Part shown: piece after piece, positions 7,028-15,892 of the stretch | Numbering within the stretch: the first letter of the stretch is position 1 | Layout: every line of letters begins with the position of its first letter | Assembly (NCBI RefSeq): GCF_007290395.2 | Contig: NZ_CP041656.2 | Coordinates: 6,729,501 to 6,793,500, forward strand | Reading direction: 5' to 3' | From: Bradyrhizobium cosmicum | Lineage (GTDB): Bacteria > Pseudomonadota > Alphaproteobacteria > Rhizobiales > Xanthobacteraceae | DNA: 64,000 nucleotides | Position numbers and translations under genes: made by a program | Notes under the pieces: generated by a model | Database searches by the model: none | What the model saw: the letters and a program-made list of their open reading frames with translations, nothing else | Told to the model about the DNA's origin: nothing

Positions 7028-8491
7028 ATGTCCCGTATTTCGATGCTTTCATCTGACGACGTGACAGGCGTTCCTGGTAGACCTCTGGTCGTCGATCTGG
7101 ACGGTACACTAGTGCGGTCGGATCTTCTTATTGAAACTGCTTTTTTTGAACTCGCGCGGGATCCGCTGTCATTGTTTGCTATCTGCAGAACTTTGATGCG
7201 AGGCAAAGCGGCTCTTAAGCACCGCTTAGCGGAATCGGCAGAACTTGATCCTTCGGCTCTTCCCTACGACGAAATTGTGTTGGCCCGACTACGTCAGGCA
7301 ACGCTCGAAGGACGACCGGTCTACCTTGCGTCCGCAAGCAATCAACTTCTAGTTGCAGCGGTTGCTGATCACTTGGGAATGTTTTCAGGATGGTTCGCCT
7401 CGGATGAGAAGATAAACTTGACCGGGGCCGCGAAAGCGGAACGCCTCGTGACGGAGTTTAAGGAAGGAGGGTTTGACTATATCGGAAATGATCTTGCCGA
7501 TTTGCCTATTTGGGCCAAGGCTGGAAGAGCGATCGTCATCAGAGCTTCGAGTCCGGTGAAGCGCGCCCTTGCACAACATACGACAATAACAGAAGTTGAA
7601 TATTTGCCGCACGAACGGCCAGGCTGGCGTACGTGGTTAAAGCTGTTTCGCGTGCACCAGTATGCCAAGAATGCCTTGATCTTCGTTCCCTTCTTTCTAG
7701 CCCATCAGTTTTCTTTGCAATCTACGGCAGATGTCTTCCTTGCCGCCATCGCTTTTTCGCTCTGCGCATCGAGTGTTTACATCTTAAACGATCTCGCTGA
7801 TCTGCAGGCCGACCGACGGCATCCTACAAAGCGGAAGCGGCCGCTTGCGAGTGGTACGATATCTGTACTTGATGGCTTTGCTGCGATGCCGGCGCTATTC
7901 ACGATCTCCGTGCTGATAGCAACGATGGTTTCACTAAACTTTCTGGCTGTGATGCTTGGCTATTTTGCGCTGACCGTAGCTTACTCTTTCGTTTTGAAAA
8001 GAAAGATGCTTATCGACGTCATCGTATTGGCTATGCTCTACGTCGTTCGGCTCGTGGCAGGTGCGATCGCGGCCCAAGTAGTATTCTCCGAATGGCTCTT
8101 AGCCTTTTCAATGTTCTTCTTTATGGCATTGGCATTGATCAAGCGATACGTGGAACTCGCCGTGCGCGTCGACTCGGGATTGCCCGAGCCAGAAAATCGC
8201 AATTATAAGCTTAAGGATTTAGAAATTGTAGCGGGGCTTGCGGCCGCGGCGGGATTCAACGCTGTCACGGTATTTGCTCTCTATATATCGTCCGACACAG
8301 TACACTCACTATACCATCGTCCCCAGCTACTATGGTTAATCTGTCCGATATTGCTGTACTGGTTCAGCCGGGCGCTCATGATGGCCCACAGGCGGCATAT
8401 GGAGGACGATCCGATTGCTTTTGCACTGAGGGACAAGAATAGCATCATAGCCGGAGCCATTACTGCGTTGCTCATATTGGCCGCAATCTGA
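7028..8491 (+). CDS. HAD-UbiA fusion: prenyl-phosphate transferase (decaprenyl-phosphate phosphoribose synthase-like)
   Basis: A 487-residue two-domain protein. Residues about 20-200 form a HAD-type phosphatase domain with nucleophile motif DLDGTLVRSD and a later GNDLADLP acidic motif. Residues about 205-487 form a UbiA integral-membrane prenyltransferase with NDLADLQADRRHPTKRKRPLASG, i.e. the first Asp-rich motif NDxxDxxxD. This architecture is known for enzymes joining PRPP to decaprenyl phosphate, the first step to decaprenyl-phosphoryl-arabinose or ribose; the HAD part would remove the 5-phosphate. The adjoining gtrA overlaps by one base (TGATG). DprE1/DprE2 epimerase genes are absent from the window, so the pathway would need them elsewhere. 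Confidence 0.8.
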   Translation: MSRISMLSSDDVTGVPGRPLVVDLDGTLVRSDLLIETAFFELARDPLSLFAICRTLMRGKAALKHRLAESAELDPSALPYDEIVLARLRQATLEGRPVYLASASNQLLVAAVADHLGMFSGWFASDEKINLTGAAKAERLVTEFKEGGFDYIGNDLADLPIWAKAGRAIVIRASSPVKRALAQHTTITEVEYLPHERPGWRTWLKLFRVHQYAKNALIFVPFFLAHQFSLQSTADVFLAAIAFSLCASSVYILNDLADLQADRRHPTKRKRPLASGTISVLDGFAAMPALFTISVLIATMVSLNFLAVMLGYFALTVAYSFVLKRKMLIDVIVLAMLYVVRLVAGAIAAQVVFSEWLLAFSMFFFMALALIKRYVELAVRVDSGLPEPENRNYKLKDLEIVAGLAAAAGFNAVTVFALYISSDTVHSLYHRPQLLWLICPILLYWFSRALMMAHRRHMEDDPIAFALRDKNSIIAGAITALLILAAI

Positions 8492-8884
8492 TGGGTCTTG
8501 CCTTCCGGTACATTGTGTTCGCCATCGCGTCCACGCTGGCGAACCTTTTGCTCCAGGAGTGTGTTTTTCATATTTCGCCGATCATGCCTCTCGCTACATC
8601 AATGGCGGCAGGGACTGGCATAGGCTTTGTGATCAAGTATGTGCTTGATAAATACTGGATATTTCAAGACGAGTCGGCCGGCCATACCGAGGAAATCAAA
8701 AAAGATCATTCTCTACGGAGCTTTTAGTGTCGCAACCACGATAGTGTTTTGGGCAACCGAGATTATCTTCTGGCAGGTTTGGCAGTCGCCTGGCGCGAAA
8801 TATGGCGGGGCTATCGCTGGATTGACGCTCGGCTACACCGCAAAATACTTTCTTGACCGAGCTCTCGTATTCAACGGACGGTAG
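8491..8884 (+). pseudogene. gtrA-family flippase gene split by a frameshift in an A6 run
   Basis: GtrA-type proteins (about 120-130 residues, four helices) carry lipid-linked sugars across the membrane. Here the first half (MGLAFRYIVF ... KYVLDKYWIF) is in the frame starting at 8491 and ends early at 8727. The second half (ILYGAFSVATT ... KYFLDRALVF) continues one frame over, to 8884. Both halves end in the family's (N/K)YxLxxxxxF motif, so together they make a full protein. The shift point is a run of six A's at 8698-8703; one A fewer restores a single frame. It may be a real pseudogene, a sequencing error, or read through by slippage. Confidence 0.7.
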
Positions 8885-8924
8885 CAACGATGGAGCCCAC
8901 GGGTTGGGGACGTTTTCCGCGCCA

Positions 8925-10337
8925 TTAGACAGAAGTGCGTCCCCCCAACTTTCGCGGCTCAATTTTCCTTACACTTCCGAATGCCGTCTCATTGCTGAAC
9001 CAACCGTAGGCTGCCAAAAGGGCCAAGAGGGGTTCTACACCCGCGCGGAGATTCCATCTCACTAGGCCTGCAACAAAACCCGACGCCGCGGTTGTGGCTA
9101 CAACTATCAAGGCGACCCAAACCCAAGACGGTGTCCTATAGTTGGCCTTTAAGTTAGATAGAACAGTCTTACAAACGCCCAAAATGACCACGGCATGAAT
9201 CGCAGTCCAGGTAACAAATAGAGCTACGAGCGCGAGATTCCGCCTCAACAACTCCGCGATTACGCCAAAGACGCCCGCCTCGTCCCTAATTCTCAGCCAA
9301 GAAAAACCATCGGGGGTTTCGCCGAGGCCAAGGTAATAACCAAAAAGATGGTTGGCGCCTGGATTCAGGATTAAATTGAATGCGTCCGTGTACACCGAGT
9401 TGAAGGTGGCTAAGGGATGACCGGCTGCCAAGGCCAGAAACGCTGAAGGTCCCATTCGGCCAGTCGTGTCCAGCGGTAGTCCCAATATACGATCAGCGCG
9501 TAGTGCCAAATTTGTCGAGAGATCCGCATTGGATGCACCCAAGCCAAAATCACCAACGAACAACAATCTCAAGGTCATCCAGGAAATTGGGAACATGGCG
9601 TAAGCTAGAACAGTGGCACCTAGTATGGTTTTCCGGTCTGAGAATCGAGCAATCGAAAGATAAGCAGCTAATGCCAGCGGAACTAACAGACCTTGGGGCC
9701 GAATTGAAGATGCCAAACCGAAACTAGCAAAGCCTATGTAGATAAGGACTAGGAAATCTCGTTTAGAAGCGTCCTTCACAGCCTGGCATATCGCAAATGT
9801 TCCAATTGTGAGAAGCAGAGTGAACCATGTCTCGGTCACTAGAAGGTGGGGATTTAAAAGAGCACCAGGCATTACGAGCACGAAAAAGCCTGTCGCCACT
9901 GCTACAGTTGCGCTTCCGGTCAATCGGACGGCGGCGAGGAAGGTAGTAACAAGAATGATAAACTGAAGTGCGATTTGAAAACCGATTAGCAAATAGGGGC
10001 CGCCAATCGAATAGAGGATCGCGTGCTGTAGGAAATCGCCGGGCACACCCGAATTGAAAATTATACCTTCGAGTGAGTGCCGACTGGCTGCGAAGAGTTC
10101 GTTGAGTTTGGCAAGGCGGTCACTTGCGCGATCTCCGCGAATTACGGCGGCTGGGTCCGTTACATCAAACAAAAATAAGCCAGTATGGATGACGAAAAAA
10201 AGAATGACGATGAGAGCAAACCAGAGGCGAAGGCTGGCCGATAGATTTCTCAAACTATCCTCGCTGAACAACTTGGGGTTCGTAAGCTGGTGCCGGTCGG
10301 AGTTTGATCGGCCGGTTGTCCTTCGCGAACGCTCCAA
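8925..10337 (-). CDS. polytopic GT-C-like membrane protein (putative glycosyltransferase)
   Basis: A 470-residue protein with about 10-12 hydrophobic segments. After a long first loop (about residues 60-110) come repeated helices including VMPGALLNPHLLVTETWFTLL and a loop with SIRPQGLLVP. A T/SETxF...RPQG pattern in a polytopic protein resembles GT-C (PMT/ArnT-like) glycosyltransferases that use lipid-linked sugars, but I see no decisive catalytic motif. The frame begins at a TTG at 10337; the true start may lie inside the first 35 residues. It is convergent with gtrA inside the islet and could use the sugar-lipid made by the HAD-UbiA enzyme. Confidence 0.6.
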   Translation of the reverse strand: MERSRRTTGRSNSDRHQLTNPKLFSEDSLRNLSASLRLWFALIVILFFVIHTGLFLFDVTDPAAVIRGDRASDRLAKLNELFAASRHSLEGIIFNSGVPGDFLQHAILYSIGGPYLLIGFQIALQFIILVTTFLAAVRLTGSATVAVATGFFVLVMPGALLNPHLLVTETWFTLLLTIGTFAICQAVKDASKRDFLVLIYIGFASFGLASSIRPQGLLVPLALAAYLSIARFSDRKTILGATVLAYAMFPISWMTLRLLFVGDFGLGASNADLSTNLALRADRILGLPLDTTGRMGPSAFLALAAGHPLATFNSVYTDAFNLILNPGANHLFGYYLGLGETPDGFSWLRIRDEAGVFGVIAELLRRNLALVALFVTWTAIHAVVILGVCKTVLSNLKANYRTPSWVWVALIVVATTAASGFVAGLVRWNLRAGVEPLLALLAAYGWFSNETAFGSVRKIEPRKLGGRTSV

Positions 10338-11738
10338 TCAGTATCGGCTGCTCGCCGCCCAAGTACCAATTTCGAGCGCGGCACGGCGAGCCTGTTGAAC
10401 CGAGTTACGACCCTTCTGCCGCGTCCGCCTGTTGTTGTAGGAAAGCAGTTCCTGCCTCAGCTGCCGCCGCTCGCTGCGAGCTTCAAAAGGGCAGACCTAA
10501 TGTCCATCAGATTTCTTCCTGAAAGAATAAATGGTACCTCTGGTTCAATTGAGACGTCAAGCCGATGAAACCGAATCTTACAGTCGTGAAGCTCGCTGGC
10601 TGCTTACTATGCAGGGACAGCGTTAGCCGCTCGATTCCGGATCATCCGCGGTAGCAACGCCCAAAACCGGCCACTATCGTTCTGACTGGACCGCAAGGAG
10701 ACCGGGCAGCACCACTCTGCTTAAGAACAAACCGAAATTAAAACGGGTCCAGCGTTCTCTCTAAGGGACTGCGCTGTTTATCATTGAGAAGCCTGCAAAA
10801 GGGAATGGGGACAATCTATCGAGTCCATCCTGCCAATTCCAGGCGAGCCCCGGCACGAGGATGCACCAGCTTCTGCGACTCCAGCCGAACACCAGACGAC
10901 CGCGGATGACGCCAAGAGTAGACCCATCACTTCGATGCCAAAGCCTGCCGGATAGAAGACAGCTAAGCTCAGCAGGCACGGCTACCGTCCCAACCACTAG
11001 GCCCCCTCAGGCGACACAAACGACGTGGAAGGGACAAAGAACCACGAAAACAGCGATGGGTCGTCGCGCAGCGATCCTCGCCTGGCAGTCTTTGCGACCG
11101 TGGCACGGCTGCAGCCCCGTCATGCTTGATAAAAGTCCAGGGGCGACCTTTGCGAGCAAGCTGGCATTGCGCTCGTGTCTTAACGGACCTTGTAGCGGCC
11201 CTCAACCTTAGCTTACGCCTGCCCTGCGCCTGATCTCGGCGCCGATTGTCGTCGTCCTTGCGAGAGTGGCCGAGAGAGTCCTCGAGACTCGCAGATCGCC
11301 GGCGGATCAGGGGCGCCCCAAGCGTCCAATTGCAATAGCAGCTCCACTCCTGGCCGATCTCTGATCCCGTCGTCTGAACGTACCACGCGAACTGAAAGGA
11401 CGACGGCACGTTCGTTCAGGGCGTTGCTAATTGCTTTTTACCAAATCTGCATTTCGCGCGATGCGTCCAGATGCAGAAGAAGTCAATCCATCGGCGTTAT
11501 GCTGCAAAGAACCGAAATCGGGCTATGCTTCTGCTGAAAAATTATTCCCACCGCGATCGGCCAAAAGTCAGCCCGAGGTTGGTAGATTTTCCGAGATCTG
11601 GACTATCACGTAGTCAAGAAATCCGGAATTGAAAGCGAGGCCGATCGCGGCGATGCAGAATGCAAACTTAACGAAAGATCCCTTAGGACCGACGCTACTT
11701 TATCCGACTTTATAAGGACGGCACCCGAAGGGCAGACC
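10338..11738. other. 1.4 kb without a credible gene inside the islet
   Basis: Several open frames of 60-146 codons exist on both strands but overlap each other, are rich in Arg, Ser and Cys, and lack domains, hydrophobic segments or ribosome sites. I see no inverted repeats typical of an insertion sequence. It probably contains degraded coding sequence and the downstream region of the acyltransferase gene. Confidence 0.5.
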
Positions 11739-12818
11739 CTAAGCCGTAGCCTTTTTGGCTCGTAAGCCTCTAATGTTTCGGTCGAGAATCCTGCGTATGT
11801 TCTTGAGCATCGGGTTCTCAATCCAGCGGCTGATTAAGAGCCCGAGGAGATTGGAAGCCACGAGCGCAACGAGCACGAATACCAGACCGGTTGCGTACGA
11901 CGATACGGGCATCACTTTAGCCAACGCCGCAACGACGAATACATTAAAAATATACGTGCTGTACGATGCGTCGCCAAACTTTTCCGCCCATTTGGCGAAG
12001 ACGCCGCCCTCGCCGCCCTCACCGCTGCAAAGCATCACCACGCATGCGGCTGGAACCCACATCAGCAAATCAGTGGGGAAGGAGATATCATCAAGGCTTC
12101 TGATGCAAGCGTATGCGACACACATCAACCCAAACATGAAACATGCAACAATAAACGGATAAGGAATTCGCGGATTCGTCGCAAATAAACCGATGAAGAT
12201 ACCGATGACGAAGAGCAAAACGATATGTTCCGTGAAGAACAGCGCCGCCGTATGTGCAGGATTTCCAGGTCCGACAAAAAGCAAGTGCGACCCAACCAAG
12301 ATCACGAACACCGCGGTGATGAAGGAAACGCCTGCCCTCAACGGTAGCAACATTGCGACCGCGAAGACGGCATAGAAGAACATCTCATAGTTCAGCGTCC
12401 ATCCGACGCTCAATATTGGCTTCATGACACCGTGCGTCGCGTCAAAATACGGGACGAAAGCAAGGGATAGTCCGAGGTCGATAAACCGCCAATCTTTTGC
12501 AACGAGCGCCACAAAGATAAAGGCGCAAAAGGTCCCAATCCAATAGATCGGCAGGATACGCGTCAAGCGCCTCAGAAAGAATTCCTTGGCGTTCCCGAGG
12601 GTCCCAAAGCGGTCTCGATTCGTCCTGATCATAATAAAACCGCTGACGATGAAGAACACGACAACACCGAGATTACCGATGTTGTATCTGACGTCATCGA
12701 AGTACGAGGGCAGAACCCCGTTTCTAACTAATGGCCCGAGAGCGTGATCCAGAACAACCGCCGAGGCGGCTATTCCTCTCAACGCCTGAATATGGTGAAT
12801 TCGAACAGAAATTGACAA
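11739..12818 (-). CDS. acyltransferase family 3 (OafA-type O-acyltransferase)
   Basis: A 359-residue inner-membrane protein with about 10 helices, of the AT3 family that O-acetylates or acylates surface sugars. Family marks in order: HIQALRGIAASAVVLDHA (the R-H catalytic region), GVVVFFIVSGFIM, FFLRRLTRILPIYWI, and VGWTLNYEMFFY. There is no C-terminal SGNH domain. No ATG opens the frame: a TTG at 12818 is preceded by GAGG nine bases upstream and is preferred; another TTG at 12833 is possible. It is a plausible modifier of LPS O-antigen or capsule and fits the polysaccharide theme of the islet. Confidence 0.85.
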   Translation of the reverse strand: MSISVRIHHIQALRGIAASAVVLDHALGPLVRNGVLPSYFDDVRYNIGNLGVVVFFIVSGFIMIRTNRDRFGTLGNAKEFFLRRLTRILPIYWIGTFCAFIFVALVAKDWRFIDLGLSLAFVPYFDATHGVMKPILSVGWTLNYEMFFYAVFAVAMLLPLRAGVSFITAVFVILVGSHLLFVGPGNPAHTAALFFTEHIVLLFVIGIFIGLFATNPRIPYPFIVACFMFGLMCVAYACIRSLDDISFPTDLLMWVPAACVVMLCSGEGGEGGVFAKWAEKFGDASYSTYIFNVFVVAALAKVMPVSSYATGLVFVLVALVASNLLGLLISRWIENPMLKNIRRILDRNIRGLRAKKATA

Positions 12819-13419
12819 TGATAAAATCCTCAATAACCGAGGAAGTTAACAATCGGTATGAGACGCCGCAAGCTTGAGTGGCAATTAACTTGCTTATCTG
12901 TTGAATTTTTGAACCTGATTATAATCCCAAACTGGGCACGATGGTCGGACAATTCGCCTACTACTACGCCATTCTGACTGCGGTCCTGAAGTTTTCATGC
13001 GCTAACGTACGTCGGCGGTTGCGGTCGGTGAGGAGGGCATTTGTCGACAGAATTGATGTACAGAACATCTGTGAGCAGAGCGGCAATCCCGGGTTTTATT
13101 GTTAGCGATGCCGTTCAATTTCGGTCCGCTCAGCATGCGCTGGTGGCGGGGTTGCCCGCCGAACACGTTCAGAAGAAGCTTCTCGCGACCTCTTCTTCCC
13201 GAGCTGAAGGACTTTTCTCAGTACTCCCGGTCGATCATCCGCCTATCTCGCATTCGTCCGCTTCAATCTTGGCCAACCCGCGCTAGTTCGCCGCGTTGCG
13301 ATCAAGAGTCGAGGAAGGCTATGGCCGGAGCTATTCGTCGAACTCGCGGATACGGTGATATGGAAATCTCGAAAGTCCTACATTCCGCTAAGCGATTAAT
13401 ATGTTTCACTTATTGTTGC
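12819..13419. other. gene-free right part of the islet
   Basis: Six hundred bases without a convincing gene, AT-rich near 12840-12930, presumably holding the acyltransferase promoter. Short plus-strand frames at 13041-13590 are Arg/Ser-rich and cross the islet border, so they are unlikely to be genes. Confidence 0.5.
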
Positions 13420-13435
13420 CCGGCCAGGGGCACCA
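13420..13435 (+). repeat. attR-like 16-bp copy of the tRNA-Leu 3' end
   Basis: An exact copy of 6612-6627. Homology stops at once on both sides (the tRNA continues GCC, here CGC), as expected for a crossover core. Normal high-GC sequence begins just after. Confidence 0.75.
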
Positions 13436-13515
13436 CGCTTCGCCCTTCGGGCTTCGCGTGGCGCGGCCACGCCGAAGCCGGAAAGGCGAAGCGTGTCCGG
13501 CGAAGCCTCCTGGCG
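13436..13515. repeat. palindrome-rich intergenic element next to attR
   Basis: Short inverted and direct units built from GCTTCGCC / GGCGAAGC recur, with a CGCGTGGC...GCCACGCC pair. It looks like the Bradyrhizobium-type extragenic palindromic repeats. Confidence 0.5.
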
Positions 13516-13617
13516 AAGACGGACTGTTTCAGCAAAGCTCAATTTGCCCTCCCCTTCCAATCGTCACATCCCGCCTGTATAAACCGGTAGCTTCTTCCAT
13601 CATTCGAAGAGGCTCCT

Positions 13618-13920
13618 ATGAACGACCTGCACGCGTGGCTTTCAGAGCAGCACCACGGCCTGCGCACCTTCCGGACATTTCAGCAGAAGCTCGAGGCGCT
13701 CGGCCGGGACGATCCCGCCCAGCGCGGCCTGTGCCGCCTGCTCAGCGGGCTCGTCGGCAGCTATGTCGAGGCGTTTGACGAAGCCCCGCTGCCGGTCGAG
13801 GTCGCCGACGGCGCCTATCACCGCCTGCTGACGCTGGTCGAGAGCCTGGATCCACACGCCGACGCCCACCGCCGGCTCGCCGACATCAACCGTGTCGCGG
13901 CGAGCGAGCTCTGGCGCTGA
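13618..13920 (+). CDS. conserved hypothetical small acidic protein
   Basis: A 100-residue soluble protein, mostly helical by composition, starting MNDLHAWLSEQHHGL after a GAGG site (13610-13613). No signal peptide, membrane segment or metal-binding motif is visible. Codon use is normal for the chromosome, unlike the islet to its left, so it belongs to the resident genome. Function is not recognised. Confidence 0.65.
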   Translation: MNDLHAWLSEQHHGLRTFRTFQQKLEALGRDDPAQRGLCRLLSGLVGSYVEAFDEAPLPVEVADGAYHRLLTLVESLDPHADAHRRLADINRVAASELWR

Positions 13921-13989
13921 ACGGCAGGACAAGCAGGCTCAACTCGATTTTCAGGCAGCCGGAAAACACGCGGATTTAGCCTCGCGGCG

Positions 13990-14450
13990 CAAGGCGCCCG
14001 AGCTGTGTGCTTCTCGTGACGCCCCTTCCTTTGGAAAGGGCGCAGGGAAGACCGGGTGCCGGCTGGCACCCGCGGTCCACTGTGCGAAGGTTGCGCTACA
14101 AGAGGCTGCACAGCGGCATACAGGGCAGCCTGGACATCCCGGCCTTCCCTGCGCAGTGGGTTGACGGCTTATGACGAGCTCTCCCCGGGGAGCGTTGCAC
14201 TATTGCCCCCGTCGCCTTGCGGATGGCTGACGCTCGGACCCGGTCGGGCCGTCACGTCACCGCAAGACTTGGCGCACAGACCCCGGGCGCCAGGACGACA
14301 CGCTTTTGCCGTACGCGGAAAGCACCGGTCGTGCGCGCGCCGCTCAACCGCTCACGGGCCAGGCCCGCCCTGCGATTGCTTGCGCGCCGATGCGCTCCAC
14401 GTCCACCGCCACCCGGCCCGCGTATCGTGACGATCGCGAAACGCCCCTTA
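13990..14450. repeat. probable high-copy Bradyrhizobium intergenic repeat
   Basis: Overlapping open frames on both strands but no plausible protein. One frame encodes RAGKTGCRLAPAVHCAK-like text (SFGKGAGKTGCRLAPAV here), which I recall from many short, mis-annotated proteins in Bradyrhizobium genomes. It is therefore best read as a dispersed extragenic repeat. The repeat status is from memory and cannot be checked within this window. Confidence 0.4.
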
Positions 14451-14555
14451 TCCATGGGCCGGGATGGCGCAATGCATACGCTATTTCCGAATTTCGGTCA
14501 ATCGGAATTTTCAGTTGGGAGTCTTGTTCAGCCGTTCACGGTCTTTTCGGCCCGG

Positions 14556-15017
14556 CTACGACCGTCGCGCGTAGATCGTGTTCATCGTGTAGTCCTTGGC
14601 TGGACCCGACACGACATGACGGACGACGAACGTTCCATCCGGCAGGAAAATGTAAGCCGACTGATACTCATCGCGGCTGCAGAGATGACGCGCACGTCCG
14701 CACAGCGCGCCTCCGGACGATGCAGATAGAAAAATCTCGTGAAACAGCCGCGGCGGATCTTCCCTGAAGAAGACCTTGAATCCTCCGTCGCTACTGTTGA
14801 AGACGTATTCGCGTTCGGCCTGAACGATGGTGCCGTTCGCGAGCATCAGATGTGCCTGTTCGCGATAGGCCAACCGCCCCCTGTCCAGTGGCGTGAAGGT
14901 CGCGATACCCTGCATCGTCGCCTGGCTTTCGATGACCCGGTCGAGGGACCACGAGCCGATCAGCTTGTTCGTGACGTCCGATGCCTCACCCCAGCCGTCG
15001 ATCGTGGCTTCGTTCAT
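14556..15017 (-). CDS. DUF6314-like lipocalin-type small protein
   Basis: A 153-residue soluble protein. It has the pattern KLIGSWSLDRVIE near the N-terminus, a central beta-rich region with REYVF and an FHEIFL strand, HLCSRDEY, and a C-terminal GPAKDYTMNTIY...R, which matches my memory of DUF6314 proteins (a lipocalin-like barrel of about 140-150 residues). No signal peptide. Function unknown. It stands alone, convergent to the repeat region and divergent from the next plus-strand gene. Confidence 0.6.
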   Translation of the reverse strand: MNEATIDGWGEASDVTNKLIGSWSLDRVIESQATMQGIATFTPLDRGRLAYREQAHLMLANGTIVQAEREYVFNSSDGGFKVFFREDPPRLFHEIFLSASSGGALCGRARHLCSRDEYQSAYIFLPDGTFVVRHVVSGPAKDYTMNTIYARRS

Positions 15018-15153
15018 TATTCAGACCCGCACATTGCCAACCGGTCCAGCCTCCCCGGACCCGCAGCCGGGCGTTCGACTTCGGCAGGCTGATACCTATA
15101 TCCTACCACAACAGATGGTGAGGCAGCGAGCAGCTTGGATGGCCCGGAGACGC

Positions 15154-15369
15154 ATGACGGAAGCGGACGCCGACGACCTCCCCCGCTATTTCGTCTGGGT
15201 TCGGGGCCTCGAAGGCCCGGAGCCGCAGAAATGGATGGCGATGGATTTCGGCCTCGGTGACTGGAAGCGGCCGCTGGTGCTGGCCTTCCGGGCGCTGCCG
15301 GAGGACGAGCGGCATCTGTCGCTGTCGATGCTCGCCCGGCGCTATCCGCCGCCGCGGGTGGAGACATAG
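15154..15369 (+). CDS. hypothetical 71-aa protein
   Basis: A short protein starting MTEADADDLPRYFVWV and containing EPQKWMAMDFGLGDWKRPLVLAF, then ERHLSLSMLARRYPPP. The frame is open upstream as far as 14893, but this start gives a natural N-terminus; a start at 15117 is also possible. The Trp/Arg-rich, soluble-looking sequence has no domain I can name. Confidence 0.45.
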   Translation: MTEADADDLPRYFVWVRGLEGPEPQKWMAMDFGLGDWKRPLVLAFRALPEDERHLSLSMLARRYPPPRVET

Positions 15370-15400
15370 CGGCCGCTCGGCCATTGAAGCGAGCGCAGTC

Positions 15401-15796
15401 ATGAGCACAAACACGATGCGAACCATGTTTGCCGTGGCGCTCGCGCTCGGCGCGATCACCGGCGTTGCCGAAGCCATGCCGCTCGCTACGCCCGGTGCGA
15501 CCGCGAATGGCGATGTCATCGCCGTTGCAGGCGGTTGCGGCCGCGGCTGGCACCGTGGGCCCTACGGGGGCTGCCTCAGGAACTACGCCAACCCGGCCGC
15601 GCACGCTTGCCCGCGCGGCTACCATATCGGCCCGGCGGCGCCTGCCGCGGCAACGGCAGGTAACAGCCGGCCCCGAACGGACGCTGCGCAGCCGCAACGG
15701 CCTTGCAGCAAATCAGGACTCAAAGCCCGGCTTGCCCGGGCTTTTCTTTTGCCGAATGTGGCGGAGTTCATAGACGGCCGGGCGAGAGGGCCGTGA
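15401..15796 (+). CDS. small secreted GCGRGWHRG-type protein with a frameshifted C-terminus
   Basis: A signal peptide (residues 1-25, cleavage near AEA) is followed by GGCGRGWHRGPYGGC and HACPRGYHIGP, a cysteine/glycine-rich module I know from many Bradyrhizobium exported proteins, which usually end soon after in CRGNGR. Here that ending is present in another frame, stopping at TAA 15661-15663. In the reading frame itself the protein runs on to 15796 (131 aa), through a terminator hairpin at 15724-15750. One base missing near 15631-15640 explains this. The mature protein is probably periplasmic; function unknown. Confidence 0.6.
   Translation: MSTNTMRTMFAVALALGAITGVAEAMPLATPGATANGDVIAVAGGCGRGWHRGPYGGCLRNYANPAAHACPRGYHIGPAAPAAATAGNSRPRTDAAQPQRPCSKSGLKARLARAFLLPNVAEFIDGRARGP
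15724..15750 (+). terminator. Rho-independent terminator inside the run-on reading frame
   Basis: AGCCCGG (15724-15730) pairs with CCGGGCT (15736-15742), followed by TTTCTTTT. It lies beyond the expected natural stop at 15663 of the secreted-protein gene but inside its present open frame. Confidence 0.75.
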
Positions 15797-15892
15797 AATA
15801 CCTCCATTGATTCACGATGAAATCACGCATGAATTCCAAGGATGCGGCTCGGGCGGGCCGTAAGGCATCCACCACCATTTTCGGAGGAGTCC

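Larger units (their letters stand above)
6628..13435. mobile_element. tRNA-Leu-associated genomic islet with envelope polysaccharide genes
   Basis: The 6.8 kb segment lies between the tRNA-Leu 3' end and a perfect 16-bp copy of it. Its base composition differs from the flanks: counting one 60-base line by eye, 8281-8340 has 26 G/C, while 5401-5460 outside has 41. All its recognisable genes concern lipid-linked sugars or envelope modification. No integrase, transposase or mobility gene is visible, so it is probably a relic that can no longer move by itself. Confidence 0.7.

Noticed and set aside
10969..11409. 146-codon minus-strand frame in the islet
   Set aside because: Arg/Ser/Cys-rich and without domains or ribosome site; competing frames overlap it.
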